36,649 nt of DNA from Streptomyces himastatinicus ATCC 53653 (GTDB lineage Bacteria > Actinomycetota > Actinomycetes > Streptomycetales > Streptomycetaceae), in assembly GCF_000158915.1 (NCBI RefSeq), contig NZ_GG657754.1, forward strand, positions 2,154,894 to 2,191,542. The letters are read 5' to 3'. Positions 22,854-33,512 of this stretch are shown here, piece by piece. Position numbers and translations under genes: made by a program. Each line of letters begins with the position of its first letter. Position 1 is the stretch's first letter. Below the pieces are notes generated by a model. That model did not search any database, had not been told where the DNA came from, and saw nothing but the letters and a program-made list of their open reading frames with translations.

Positions 22854-23852
22854 CTATGAGCGTAGTGAAGTCCGTTTCACACGGGGTGTGAAGCTCGCGG
22901 GCAGCGGACAGCGGTCGTTGCGCAGCGCCACCAGGGCGATGTCGTCGGCGAGCCGGCCGCCGGTGTGGCGCAGCAGGGCCGCGCGCACCGCCGCCACGAC
23001 CGCCGCGGGGATGATGGGGCCGCTGCCCGCGGCCTCGCCGAGGGCGTGGCGCAGCGGAAAGAAGGTGCCGTGGGCGTCGCGCGCGTCCTCGGCCCCGTCG
23101 GTGTACAGGACGAGCGCGTCCCCCGGGCCCAGCGCGGTGCAGTGCGCCAGGGGCAGTTCGGCGGGCAGCGGGAACAGGCCGAGCGGGGGCAGCACGTCAC
23201 CGGGGGTGATCTGCCGGGCCAGCGCCGGGCCCACGGGCTGCTCGTAGAGCCGGTACGGCCAGGGGTGGCCGCAGTTGAGCGCGGTCAGCTCGCCGCCGGG
23301 GCCGATCTCCAGCAGCAGGACGGTCACGAACTCCTCGCCGTGGTCGTCGCCGAAGTGGCGCCGCAGCGCGCGGTCCAGCCGCCTGAGGACACCGGCGAGT
23401 TCGGCCTCCTCGTGCGCCGCCTCGCGGAAGCTGCCGAGCACGGCGGCGACGGTGCCGATGGCGGCGAGGCCGTGGCCGCGTACGTCCCCGATGACGGCGC
23501 GGACGCCGTGCGCGGTGGCCAGCACCTCGTACAGATCGCCGCCGAGCGCGGCGCCACGGCTGGCCGACAGGGCGCCGCCCGCCATCTCGATCCCGTCCAG
23601 CCGGGGCGGCAGCGGCCGCAGCACCACCTCCTGTGCGGCGACGGCCACTTCGCGGGCCCGCTCCAGCTCGCGGACCAGCCGGGAGCGGCGGCCTCGATAC
23701 GCGTACGCGAGGACGGGGACGGGGGCGGCCAGCAGCGGGACCAGCAGCGGATGGTGGGGGCAGTACCGCTGCCAGACGACGGCACACAGCAGCCACACAC
23801 CCGTAAGCGCGAGGCCCAGCCTCCGCCCGCACACCGCCCTGGTCCCGATCAT
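22854..23852 (-). CDS. Membrane-anchored PP2C/SpoIIE-type serine phosphatase
   Basis: The product has 332 residues. Two hydrophobic segments near the N-terminus (LGLALTGVWLLCAVVW, HPLLVPLLAAPVPVLAYAY) anchor a cytoplasmic SpoIIE/RsbU-type phosphatase domain from ~residue 95. Metal-site motifs are visible: ALGGDLYEVL (GGD), IGDVRGHGLAA (GDVxGHG) and LVLYTDGAEDARD (TDG), with DDIALVAL at the end. Such enzymes dephosphorylate anti-sigma-factor antagonists. No partner anti-sigma gene is adjacent. The ATG at 23852 has a GAGTGGGGG purine stretch upstream. The TPR-regulator gene follows after 25 bp, so the two probably share a transcript. Confidence 0.9.
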   Translation of the reverse strand: MIGTRAVCGRRLGLALTGVWLLCAVVWQRYCPHHPLLVPLLAAPVPVLAYAYRGRRSRLVRELERAREVAVAAQEVVLRPLPPRLDGIEMAGGALSASRGAALGGDLYEVLATAHGVRAVIGDVRGHGLAAIGTVAAVLGSFREAAHEEAELAGVLRRLDRALRRHFGDDHGEEFVTVLLLEIGPGGELTALNCGHPWPYRLYEQPVGPALARQITPGDVLPPLGLFPLPAELPLAHCTALGPGDALVLYTDGAEDARDAHGTFFPLRHALGEAAGSGPIIPAAVVAAVRAALLRHTGGRLADDIALVALRNDRCPLPASFTPRVKRTSLRS

Positions 23853-23947
23853 GCGCAGCCCCCACTCGCAGCCAACCGCAACGATTCTCGCGACAGCGAC
23901 TGCCAAAAAGGAAAGGGGTCTTCCGATTCCCACCCGATCAGGTGAAC

Positions 23948-24046
23948 TTGTGGGCAATCGTCCCGCCGGGGGGGGGCACCTCCCAGCGGTAGCTGGGGGA
24001 GGGACGGGTGGGCACAACCCACCCACCGGCCCGCACCCACCAACGA
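23948..24046. repeat. Interspersed palindromic repeat, copy A (with inserted hairpin)
   Basis: TTGTGGGCAATCGT...ACGGGTGGGCACAACC, followed by CACCGG.CCGCACCC..CAACGA, is shared with copy B at 30025-30096. Copy A carries an extra ~27-bp insertion in the loop that is itself a hairpin (CCCAGC 23982-23987 with GCTGGG 23992-23997). I have seen this type of element repeatedly in Streptomyces intergenic DNA. It lies between the start of the phosphatase gene and the pheT terminator. Confidence 0.75.
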
Positions 24047-24047
24047 A

Positions 24048-24080
24048 ACGGGGCGCACCCCCGGTTGGGGTGCGCCCCGT
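24048..24080 (-). terminator. Terminator of the pheST operon
   Basis: ACGGGGCGCACCCC (24048-24061) pairs perfectly with GGGGTGCGCCCCGT (24067-24080), a 14-bp stem with a 5-nt loop. It begins 16 bp after the pheT stop in the direction of transcription. Confidence 0.88.
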
Positions 24081-24095
24081 TAGGGCGGTACAACG

Positions 24096-26605
24096 TCAGG
24101 CGCCGCGCAGGGCAGCCCCGGTGCGCTCGGCCGCCGAGGCCACCGCCGCATCGCGAGCCACCGCAACCTCCTCGGCGGTCAGCGTGCGATCCGGCGCACG
24201 GAAGCGCAGCGCGTACGCCAGCGACTTCTTGCCCTCGCCCAGCTGCTCACCGGTGAAGACGTCGAACAGGCGCAGTGATTCGAGCAGTTCGCCCGCACCC
24301 TCGCGCAGCGCCTTCTCCACGTCGGCCGCGGCGGCGGAGTCGTCCACCACGAGGGCGACGTCCTGCGTGGCCACCGGGAAGGTGGACACGTGCGGGGACG
24401 TCACCGCGCCGCCGCCCGCCCGCTCCAGGCGGTCCAGCTCGATCTCCATCGCGCAGGTGCGCTCCGGGAGGCCGAGCGCCTTGGTGACGCGCGAGTGCAG
24501 CTCGCCCGCGTTGCCCACGAGGATCTCCTCGCCGTCGACGACGGCGAGCAGCGCGGCGCAGCGGCCCGGGTGCCAGGGGGCCTGCTGGTCCTGGCGGACG
24601 ATCAGCTCGACGCCCGCCTCGCGCGCCACGGTACGGCCCGCCTCGACGGCGTCGGCCCAGCTGACCGGGGTGCCCTCGCCCCACCACCCGGCCTGCTGCC
24701 GGTCGCCCGCGAGGACGGCGGCGGCGCGGCGCGGCTGGCTCGGCAGGGCGGCGTCGAGCTGGGCGATCTCCTCGTCCGTCGGCCGGTGGTCGACGGCGAG
24801 GCGCACGGCCGGGGGCTCGTCGCCGGTGGCGCGGAAGACCAGCCCGGTCTCGAAGAGCGCGAGGTCGTGCTCACCGCGCCCGGCGTTGCGCCGCAGCGCG
24901 GCGAGCAGTCCGGGCAGCAGGGTGGTGCGCAGCGCGGGCTCGGCGTCGGAGAGCGGGTTGACCAGACGGACCAGGTCGCGCCGCGGATCGTCGGCGGCGA
25001 GACCGAACTGGTTCAGCACCTCCTCGCCGATGAACGGGTAGTTCAGCGCCTCGACGTAACCGGCCCCGGCCAGCGCCCGGCCGACCCGGCGGTGCAGCCG
25101 CTGGCGCTCGGTCAGCCCGCGGCCGGAGGGCGGCTGCGGCAGGGTGGAGGGCAGGTTCTCGTAGCCCTCCAGCCGGATGACCTCCTCGGCGAGGTCGTTC
25201 GGGTCGCGCAGGTCGGGCCGCCAGCTGGGCACGGTGACGGTGAGGTCGTCCGCGCCGTAGACGTCGCAGCCGATCTGCTGGAGGCGCCGCACCACGGTCT
25301 CGCGGCCGTACGCGACGCCCGCGACCTTGTCGGGGTGGTCGGCGCTCAGCGTGATGGTGTGCGGGGCGCCGGGCGAGAGGATCTCGGTGACGCCCGCCTC
25401 GGCGGTGCCGCCCGCGAGCAGCACCAGCAGGTCGACGGTGCGCTGCGCGGCCGCGGAGGTGGCCTCCGGGTCGACGCCGCGCTCGAACCGCTTGGACGCC
25501 TCGGAGGACAGCTTGTGGCGGCGGGCGGTGCGGGCGACCGAGACCGGGGCGAAGTGCGCGGCCTCGATGACGACCTCGGTGGTGCCCGCCGTCTCGGCGA
25601 CGTCCGCGATCTCGGTGCTGGCGCCGCCCATGACTCCGGCGAGGCCGATGGGCCCGCTGTCGTCGGTGATGACCAGGTCCTCGGCGTCCAGGACGCGCTG
25701 GGTGCCGTCGAGGGTGGTGAGCTTCTCGCCCGGTTCGGCACGGCGCACGCCGATCGCGCCGGTCACCCGGGAGCGGTCGTAGGCATGCAGCGGCTGACCG
25801 ATCTCCAGCATCACGTAGTTGGTGATGTCGACGGTGAGCGAGACGGGCCGCACGCCCGCCTTCTGGAGCCGCCGCTGGAGCCAGATCGGCGAGCGCGCCT
25901 CGGGGTCGAGCCCGGTGACCGTGCGGGCGGTGAAGCGGTCGCAGCCGACCGGGTCGGCGACCTTGACCGGGTAGCCGTGGCTGTTGGGCGCGGGCACGTC
26001 CAGCAGGGCCGGGTCGCGCAGCGGCAGCGCGTAGGCGATGCCGGTCTCACGGGCGATGCCGCGCATCGACAGGCAGTAGCTGCGGTCGGGGGTGACCGCG
26101 ATGTCGAGGACCTCGTCGACGAGCTGGAGCAGCTCGATCGCGTCGGTGCCGACCTCGGACTCCGGCGGCAGCACGATGATGCCGCCGCTGCCGTCGTCGC
26201 CCATGCCCAGCTCGTCGCCGGAGCAGATCATGCCGTGCGAGGTCTTGCCGTACGTCTTGCGCGCGGAGATCGCGAAGCCGCCGGGCAGTTCGGCACCGGG
26301 CAGCACGACGACGACCTTGTCGCCGACGGCGAAGTTGCGGGCGCCGCAGACGATCTCCTGCGGCTCACCGGTGCCGTTGGCCTGACCGACGTCCACCGTG
26401 CAGAAGCGGATCGGCTTCTTGAAGCCCTCCAGCTCCTCGATGGTCAGCACCTGGCCGACCACCAGGGGGCCCTTGAGGCCGGCGCCGAGCTGCTCGACCG
26501 TCTCGACCTCCAGGCCGGCGGCGACGAGTTTGGCCTGGACGTCGCGGCCGGTCTCACCGGCCGGCAGGTCGACGTATTCCCGCAGCCATGAAAGCGGGAC
26601 CCGCA

Positions 26606-26606
<1 letters not shown>
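24096..26606 (-). CDS. pheT: Phenylalanine--tRNA ligase beta subunit
   Basis: This 836-residue protein is full length for bacterial PheT. Domains in order are: N-terminal B1 ([15 protein letters not shown]) and the tRNA-binding OB domain (~40-160; [17 protein letters not shown]), then B3/B4 editing (~215-390; [36 protein letters not shown]), B5 (~400-480), the catalytic-like core, and the C-terminal ferredoxin-like anticodon-binding domain ([20 protein letters not shown] ... [19 protein letters not shown]). It pairs with PheS as an (alpha-beta)2 enzyme charging tRNA-Phe, and the B3/B4 site removes mischarged Tyr. Its ATG overlaps the pheS stop by one base (TGATG), so translation is coupled. 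Confidence 0.99.
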
Positions 26607-29124
<2,518 letters not shown>

Positions 29125-29165
29125 CCCCACACCCCCTCCTGGGCCTCGTGTGGGGGCAAACCCTA

Positions 29166-29999
29166 CTAGGTCCCGGTCACGGAACGGCACCCTGTGGGAG
29201 CGCGCTGCGCACGAGCGGAGGCATAGAGGCACACGGCGGCGGCCGTCGCGAGATTGAGGCTCTCGGCTCTGCCGTGGATCGGAACGCGCACCACCTCGTC
29301 CGCGAGTGCGCGGGTAGCCTCCGGCAGGCCCCACGCCTCGTTGCCGAAGATCCAGGCGGTGGGCGCGCCGAGCACCCCGTCGTCCAGCTCCTCGTCCAGG
29401 TCGCGCTCCCCCGCCCCGTCAGCGGCCAGCACCCGCGCCCCGGCCGTGCGGAGGCCGTCGACGGCCTCCTCGACGGGTACGCCGGTGGCCACCGGGAGGT
29501 GGAAGAGCGAGCCCACGGATGCGCGCACCGCCTTGGGGTTGTACGGGTCCACGGAGGCGTCCGTGAACACCACCGCGTCCGCCCCGGCGGCGTCCGCGCA
29601 CCGCAGCACGGTTCCGGCGTTGCCCGGGTCGCGGACGTTCGCGAGCACGGCGACCAGCCGGGGGCGGGCCCGCAGGATCTCCTCGAACGGCGAGTCCAGG
29701 AAGCGGCACAGGCCCACGATGCCCTGGGGGGTGACCGTGTCGGACATCTCCGCGATCACGTCGTCGGACGCGGTGAGGACCGGGATGCGGGAGGCGCGGG
29801 CGGCCTCGACGATGCCGGTGTGCCGGGCCGCGGCCTCGGGCGTCGCGTACACCTCGACCAGGTGCGCGATCGCCTCGCGGACGGCCTGCGGGCCCTCCAC
29901 GAGGAACCGGCGCTCCTTGCCGCGGAAGCTGCGCTTGGCGAGCCGTCTGGCCGCGGTGACGCGCGGCGATCGCAGGGACGTCAGCTCGGGGGTCGCCAT
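29166..29999 (-). CDS. TrmH/SpoU-family RNA 2'-O-methyltransferase
   Basis: This 277-residue protein combines an N-terminal substrate-binding domain (L30e-like, FRGKERRFLVEGPQAVREAIAH) with a C-terminal SPOUT knot domain. The three SpoU motifs are present: LANVRDPGNAGTVLRCADAAG (motif 1), WIFGNEAWGLPE (motif 2) and VPIHGRAESLNLATAAAVCLY (motif 3), the last two lining the S-adenosylmethionine knot. The target is probably a ribose 2'-OH in 23S rRNA, but the exact nucleotide cannot be told. The ATG at 29999 has GAAGGCG upstream; the longer frame to 30086 runs into repeat copy B. It lies between rplT and the histidine kinase on the same strand. Confidence 0.93.
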   Translation of the reverse strand: MATPELTSLRSPRVTAARRLAKRSFRGKERRFLVEGPQAVREAIAHLVEVYATPEAAARHTGIVEAARASRIPVLTASDDVIAEMSDTVTPQGIVGLCRFLDSPFEEILRARPRLVAVLANVRDPGNAGTVLRCADAAGADAVVFTDASVDPYNPKAVRASVGSLFHLPVATGVPVEEAVDGLRTAGARVLAADGAGERDLDEELDDGVLGAPTAWIFGNEAWGLPEATRALADEVVRVPIHGRAESLNLATAAAVCLYASARAQRAPTGCRSVTGT

Positions 30000-30024
30000 G
30001 GGTGCGCCTTCTGTGTTGTCACAT

Positions 30025-30096
30025 GGTTGTGGGCAATCGTTCCGCGGGGCGGAACGGGTGGGCACAACCGGGCCACCGGGCCGCACCCGGCAACGA
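30025..30096. repeat. Interspersed palindromic repeat, copy B
   Basis: It reads GGTTGTGGGCAATCG, TTCCGCGGGGCGGAA, CGGGTGGGCACAACC, then GGCCACCGGGCCGCACCCGGC. Outer arms GTTGTG/CACAAC and inner arms CGTTCCGC/GCGGAACG give a hairpin with an internal loop. It matches copy A at 23948 over the left arm, the right arm and the 3' tail (ending CAACGA), without the extra loop hairpin. It lies between the trmH-like start and the rplT terminator. Confidence 0.8.
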
Positions 30097-30186
30097 TGCC
30101 CCAGGGGGCACCGGCGGACGCCGACACCCGGCCACCGGGCCGCACCCGGCGGCGAAACGCCAGGGGCACCGGCGGACGCCGCGCCC
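30071..30186. repeat. 59-bp tandem duplication downstream of rplT
   Basis: The unit beginning GGCCACCGGGCCGCACCCGG occurs at 30071 and again at 30130, a period of 59 bp. Both units also share CAGGGG...CACCGGCGGACGCCG, differing by a few substitutions and a short length change. The first unit overlaps the 3' tail of repeat copy B, so the duplication probably grew from it. No coding function is apparent. Confidence 0.8.
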
Positions 30187-30230
30187 GGCTACGACGCCCG
30201 CAAGGCCGCGGCGGGGGTGCCTACACGCGC

Positions 30231-30264
30231 GGACCCGCAGGTGCCCAGGGGCACCTGCGGGTCC
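30231..30264 (-). terminator. Terminator of the infC-rpmI-rplT operon
   Basis: GGACCCGCAGGTGCCC (30231-30246) pairs perfectly with GGGCACCTGCGGGTCC (30249-30264), a 16-bp stem with only AG between the arms. It starts 12 bp after the rplT stop codon. Confidence 0.88.
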
Positions 30265-30276
30265 GTCGGCGTGAGG

Positions 30277-30660
30277 TCAGGCCGCCTTCGGGGCGTTGAC
30301 GTCACTCGGCAGCGCCTTCTGCGCCGCCTCGACCAGCGCGGCGAACGCGTTGGCGTCGTTGACCGCGAGGTCGGCGAGGATCTTGCGGTCCACCTCGATG
30401 TTGGCGGCCTTCAGACCCTGGATGAAGCGGTTGTACGTCATGCCGTTGGCGCGGGCAGCGGCGTTGATGCGCTGGATCCACAGCTGCCGGAAGTCGCCCT
30501 TGCGCTTCTTGCGGTCGTTGTAGTTGTAGACCAGGGAGTGGGTGACCTGCTCCTTGGCCTTGCGGTACAGGCGGGAGCGCTGGCCCCGGTAGCCGCTGGC
30601 CTGCTCGAGGATCGCCCGGCGCTTCTTGTGGGCGTTGACTGCCCGCTTGACGCGTGCCAC
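30277..30660 (-). CDS. rplT: 50S ribosomal protein L20
   Basis: This 127-residue L20 begins [43 protein letters not shown], the basic N-terminal extension that enters the ribosome. The globular part contains [27 protein letters not shown] and [16 protein letters not shown]. It binds 23S rRNA early in 50S assembly. The GTG start has AAGGAG 7 nt upstream. It is last in infC-rpmI-rplT, the standard bacterial order, and is followed by a very strong terminator. Confidence 0.99.
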   Translation of the reverse strand: MARVKRAVNAHKKRRAILEQASGYRGQRSRLYRKAKEQVTHSLVYNYNDRKKRKGDFRQLWIQRINAAARANGMTYNRFIQGLKAANIEVDRKILADLAVNDANAFAALVEAAQKALPSDVNAPKAA

Positions 30661-30764
30661 TTGTTAACTCCTTGTACGGGGCCGCGGGTGACTCACGCGG
30701 CCCGGAAACGAATAGGTCCCGGTCGGCCTGGCGCACCCCCCGCCGGGTCGGCGGGGCGGGTGCG

Positions 30765-30959
30765 TCACTTGCCGAGAAGCTTCTTGATCTTCTTGGCGTC
30801 GGCCGGGGCCATCTCGACCTTGCCCTCCAGGCGGCGCGTCAGCGTCGACGGCTTGTGCTCGAGAAGGTGGCGGCGACCGGCGCGCTGGCGCATGACCTTG
30901 CCGGAGCCGGTGACCTTGAATCGCTTGCGGGCACCGCTGTGCGTCTTGTTCTTCGGCAT
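30765..30959 (-). CDS. rpmI: 50S ribosomal protein L35
   Basis: This 64-residue, very basic protein begins [38 protein letters not shown] and ends KKIKKLLGK, a full-length L35. It lies between infC and rplT. The ATG at 30959 is preceded by GAGGAGTGAACGGCGAC. A frame reaching 30971 exists, but MPKNKTHSG is the conserved N-terminus. Confidence 0.99.
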   Translation of the reverse strand: MPKNKTHSGARKRFKVTGSGKVMRQRAGRRHLLEHKPSTLTRRLEGKVEMAPADAKKIKKLLGK

Positions 30960-31109
30960 GTCGCCGTTCACTCCTCGTCGGGGCGCTCTCCGGGCGGCCG
31001 GAGGCGCGGGGGGTACCGCGATCCGGCGTACGGAAGCGTCATGTGTTTCGGTTGGTGTCCGGAACCGGGGTCCCGGGCGGGGCTGGCGGTCGAGGCTCGC
31101 GCCTCGCGG

Positions 31110-31727
31110 TCACGCCTCGGCGGGCTCCTCGGCGGTCTCCTCCGCGTGGCCGACGCCCTGGCGCTCGGCCTTGCGGGCGGCCTGCGCCTCGCGGGCTTCG
31201 GCCATCGCCTCGGTCTTCTTCTTGTGCGGACCGAGAACCATGATCATGTTTCGGCCGTCCTGCTTGGGATTGGACTCCACGAAGCCCAGGTCCTGGACGT
31301 CCTCAGCGAGCCGCTGCAACAGCCGGAAGCCCAGCTCGGGCCGGGACTGCTCACGGCCACGGAACATGATCGTGATCTTGACCTTGTCGCCCTGCTTGAG
31401 GAACCGGACGACGTGACCCTTCTTGGTGTCATAGTCGTGCGGGTCGATCTTCGGCCGGAGCTTCATCTCCTTGATGACCGTGTGCGCCTGGTTCTTGCGC
31501 GCTTCACGGGCCTTCATGGCCGACTCGTACTTGAACTTTCCGTAGTCCATGAGCTTGCAGACCGGCGGGCGAGCGTTCGCCGCCACCTCGACGAGGTCGA
31601 GGTCGTACTCCTGCGCAAGCTCCAGGGCCTTGGCAAGCGGCACAATGCCGACCTGCTCGCCGCTGGGACCGACGAGTCGCACCTCGGGGACGCGAATCCG
31701 GTCGTTGATGCGGGGCTCGGCGCTGAT
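31110..31727 (-). CDS. infC: Translation initiation factor IF-3, apparent AUC start
   Basis: The N-domain begins [27 protein letters not shown]. The linker contains [23 protein letters not shown], and the C-domain contains [43 protein letters not shown]. An acidic/Ala C-terminal tail (~30 residues) is typical of actinobacteria. IF-3 binds the 30S subunit and discriminates against non-AUG start codons. The conserved protein begins at ATC (31725-31727), 4 nt after a perfect AGGAGG. No ATG, GTG, TTG or CTG occurs in frame for about 30 codons upstream, so AUC initiation and autoregulation (as with AUU in E. coli infC) are inferred. It heads infC-rpmI-rplT. Confidence 0.97.
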   Translation of the reverse strand: MSAEPRINDRIRVPEVRLVGPSGEQVGIVPLAKALELAQEYDLDLVEVAANARPPVCKLMDYGKFKYESAMKAREARKNQAHTVIKEMKLRPKIDPHDYDTKKGHVVRFLKQGDKVKITIMFRGREQSRPELGFRLLQRLAEDVQDLGFVESNPKQDGRNMIMVLGPHKKKTEAMAEAREAQAARKAERQGVGHAEETAEEPAEA

Positions 31728-32149
31728 GGATCCTCCTCGGTTGCACCACGCGACCGCCTGGCGGACTGCCGCGTTACGTCTGTATAGAGACCACCGAGCC
31801 GAGAAGCACAAAACACCCCGGACGGTACACAGGCGGGGCTCCTCACTGACCGGGAGCACCGCCGCGATGTCACCGCGGGGCGCAGCCTGACCGTTGACCT
31901 GCCGACCCAAAATGGTCGGGAGGTGGGAGTTCGGAGCCTCCACTTGTGGGCCGGACACGCGAGTGACCGGCCGGTCGTTTACCTACGATACCAGGACCCG
32001 CGCGGGATGCTCACCGGGCGGTCGGCGGGACGGCGACGGGACCCGTCGTCCATGTCACACTCCCGGTTCCCCCGACCGGTACGAGCGGCCGACGGGCGGC
32101 GTCCTAGGGTGGAGCCCATCATCCACCAGGAAGCGAGCCTTCGACCACC
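31728..32149. other. Divergent intergenic region: infC leader and DUF1844-gene upstream DNA
   Basis: On the minus strand TATACA (31781-31786) could be the infC -10, with TGTGCT or TTGTGC 18-19 nt upstream. That would give a ~47-nt leader. In this leader CCGC (31761-31764) can pair either with GCGG before it (31769-31772) or with GCGG after it (31754-31757). Further out, CCGACC (31902-31907) and GGTCGG (31914-31919) form a small hairpin. On the plus strand TAGGGT near 32105 is a possible -10 for the DUF1844 gene. I see no gene here. Confidence 0.5.
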
Positions 32150-32509
32150 ATGAGCGACGCCAACAGCGGGCAGCCGGCCCCCGACTTCGACCGTATGACC
32201 CGGGACATCGCGGACGTACCCGCGGTCGAGGTGATCACGACGGTCGCGGTGCACCTGATGAGCGCCGCGGCGGTGAACCTGGGGCTGGCCGAGGAGGGCC
32301 CGCAGCACAAGGACCTGGACGAGGCGCGCAAGCTGATCAGCGCGCTCGCCGGTCTGATCACGGCGAGCGCCACCGAGATCAGCTCCTTCCACGCGGCCCC
32401 GCTGCGGGACGGCCTCAAGTCGCTCCAGCTCGCCTTCCGTGAGGCGTCGGCCGTCCCGGACGAGCCGGGCCAGGGGCCCGGCGAGAAGTTCACCGGCCCG
32501 GTCTTCTGA
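32150..32509 (+). CDS. DUF1844-domain protein
   Basis: This 119-residue cytoplasmic protein is typical of a gene conserved next to infC in streptomycetes. The domain is visible as DIADVPAVEVITTVAVHLMSAAAVNLGL, then HKDLDEARKLISALAGLITASATEI and LRDGLKSLQLAFREAS. It is mostly helical, with disordered ends (Pro/Gly-rich, ending EKFTGPVF). The function is unknown. The ATG follows CCAGGAAGCGAGCC. It is divergent from infC and converges on the aquaporin gene across a perfect hairpin. Confidence 0.92.
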   Translation: MSDANSGQPAPDFDRMTRDIADVPAVEVITTVAVHLMSAAAVNLGLAEEGPQHKDLDEARKLISALAGLITASATEISSFHAAPLRDGLKSLQLAFREASAVPDEPGQGPGEKFTGPVF

Positions 32510-32537
32510 CGCTTCTGTCATACGGGCGGGGCGCGAG

Positions 32538-32563
32538 CCCTGCCCGCCCGACGGCGGGCAGGG
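32538..32563. terminator. Bidirectional terminator between DUF1844 gene and aquaporin gene
   Basis: CCCTGCCCGCC (32538-32548) pairs perfectly with GGCGGGCAGGG (32553-32563) around a CGAC tetraloop. It lies between two convergent stop codons. Confidence 0.85.
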
Positions 32564-32594
32564 ACGAGCGATACCGCCCGGACCGCCCCCGGGG

Positions 32595-33392
32595 TCATGC
32601 CGCCTCCGGGCCCTTGGCCTCGGGACCGCCCGCCTCGGGGCGGTGCCCGCCGCGCATCCGCCCCCACGGGCCGGTCCGCGGCTCCGTCGCCTGCTCCTCC
32701 TCGGCCTGGCCCGCCGGGTGCAGCTGCGTGAACCGGTGGACGACGGCCGCGAGCACCCCGCCGACCAGCGGCGCGATCAGGAACACCCACAGCTGGGAGA
32801 GCGCCCCGCCGCCCGCGAACAGCGCCGGGCCGAGGCTGCGCGCCGGGTTGACGGAGGTCCAGGTCAGCGGGATGCCGACCAGGTTGACGGCGGCGAGCGC
32901 GAGCCCCACCGGCACCGGCTCGATCCCGGCCAGCGTCACCTTCTGGGTCACCATGAGGAAGACGAAGACCAGCAGGAATGTGAGCAGCACCTCGGCGAGG
33001 AACGCCCCGCCCGCGCCCAGGCCCACCGGGGATCGGCCGCCGTAGCCGTTGCTGCCGAACGCGTCGTCCGTACGCAGCCTCGGCACCTGCTTGGCGAGCA
33101 GGAACAGCACGGCGGCGCCGACGATCCCGCCGACCAGCTGCGCGACCCAGTACTCGGCGGCCCTGCGGATGTCGATCCGCCCGGCCAGGAGCATGCCCAG
33201 GGTGACCGCCGGGTTGATGTGGCAGCCCGAGATGCGGCCGAACGCGTAGGCGAGCGCGATGAGGATGAAGCCGAAGGCGAGCGAGATGCCGACGGCGTTG
33301 ATGTAGTCGCCCGCCAGAACCAGGGAACCGACCCCGAAGAGGACCAGCAGCGCGGTTCCGGTGAACTCCGATACGACCGTTCTCGTCTCCAT
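32595..33392 (-). CDS. MIP-family aquaporin (AqpZ-like) with altered selectivity residue
   Basis: This 265-residue membrane channel has six transmembrane helices and both NPA loops: GCHINPAVTLG and TSVNPARSLGP. It aligns along its length with AqpZ (GISLAFGFILIALAYAFGRISG; SNGYGGRSPVG). Of the four aromatic/arginine selectivity positions of E. coli AqpZ (Phe43, His174, Thr183, Arg189), Phe, Thr and Arg are kept. His174 is Asn (VNLVGIPLTWTSVNPARS against IHLISIPVTNTSVNPARS). The pore may thus be less water-selective. The ~35-residue C-terminal tail is charged and cytoplasmic. The ATG at 33392 has GCGAGGAGAACGCC upstream. Confidence 0.94.
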   Translation of the reverse strand: METRTVVSEFTGTALLVLFGVGSLVLAGDYINAVGISLAFGFILIALAYAFGRISGCHINPAVTLGMLLAGRIDIRRAAEYWVAQLVGGIVGAAVLFLLAKQVPRLRTDDAFGSNGYGGRSPVGLGAGGAFLAEVLLTFLLVFVFLMVTQKVTLAGIEPVPVGLALAAVNLVGIPLTWTSVNPARSLGPALFAGGGALSQLWVFLIAPLVGGVLAAVVHRFTQLHPAGQAEEEQATEPRTGPWGRMRGGHRPEAGGPEAKGPEAA

Positions 33393-33512
33393 GGCGTTCT
33401 CCTCGCATCGCTCGGACCGCCAGTTGCCCTATGCATTGTGGGGCGTATCGGGAGATTTCGCCTGCCGGTGACCGTTCCGTCGCAGGTCAGCGGTGGTTTA
33501 TCGGGGCCGGTG

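Noticed and set aside
24390..26591. 733-codon open frame antisense to pheT
   Set aside because: It mirrors pheT codon structure and has no family motifs; pheT is certain.
30025..30186. CRISPR-like array
   Set aside because: There are only two tandem units without spacers, and the sequence is explained by a palindromic intergenic repeat and its duplication.
31728..31958. N-terminal extension of infC to an upstream start
   Set aside because: It would translate the predicted promoter and leader and lacks IF-3 similarity; a perfect ribosome site lies just before the ATC.
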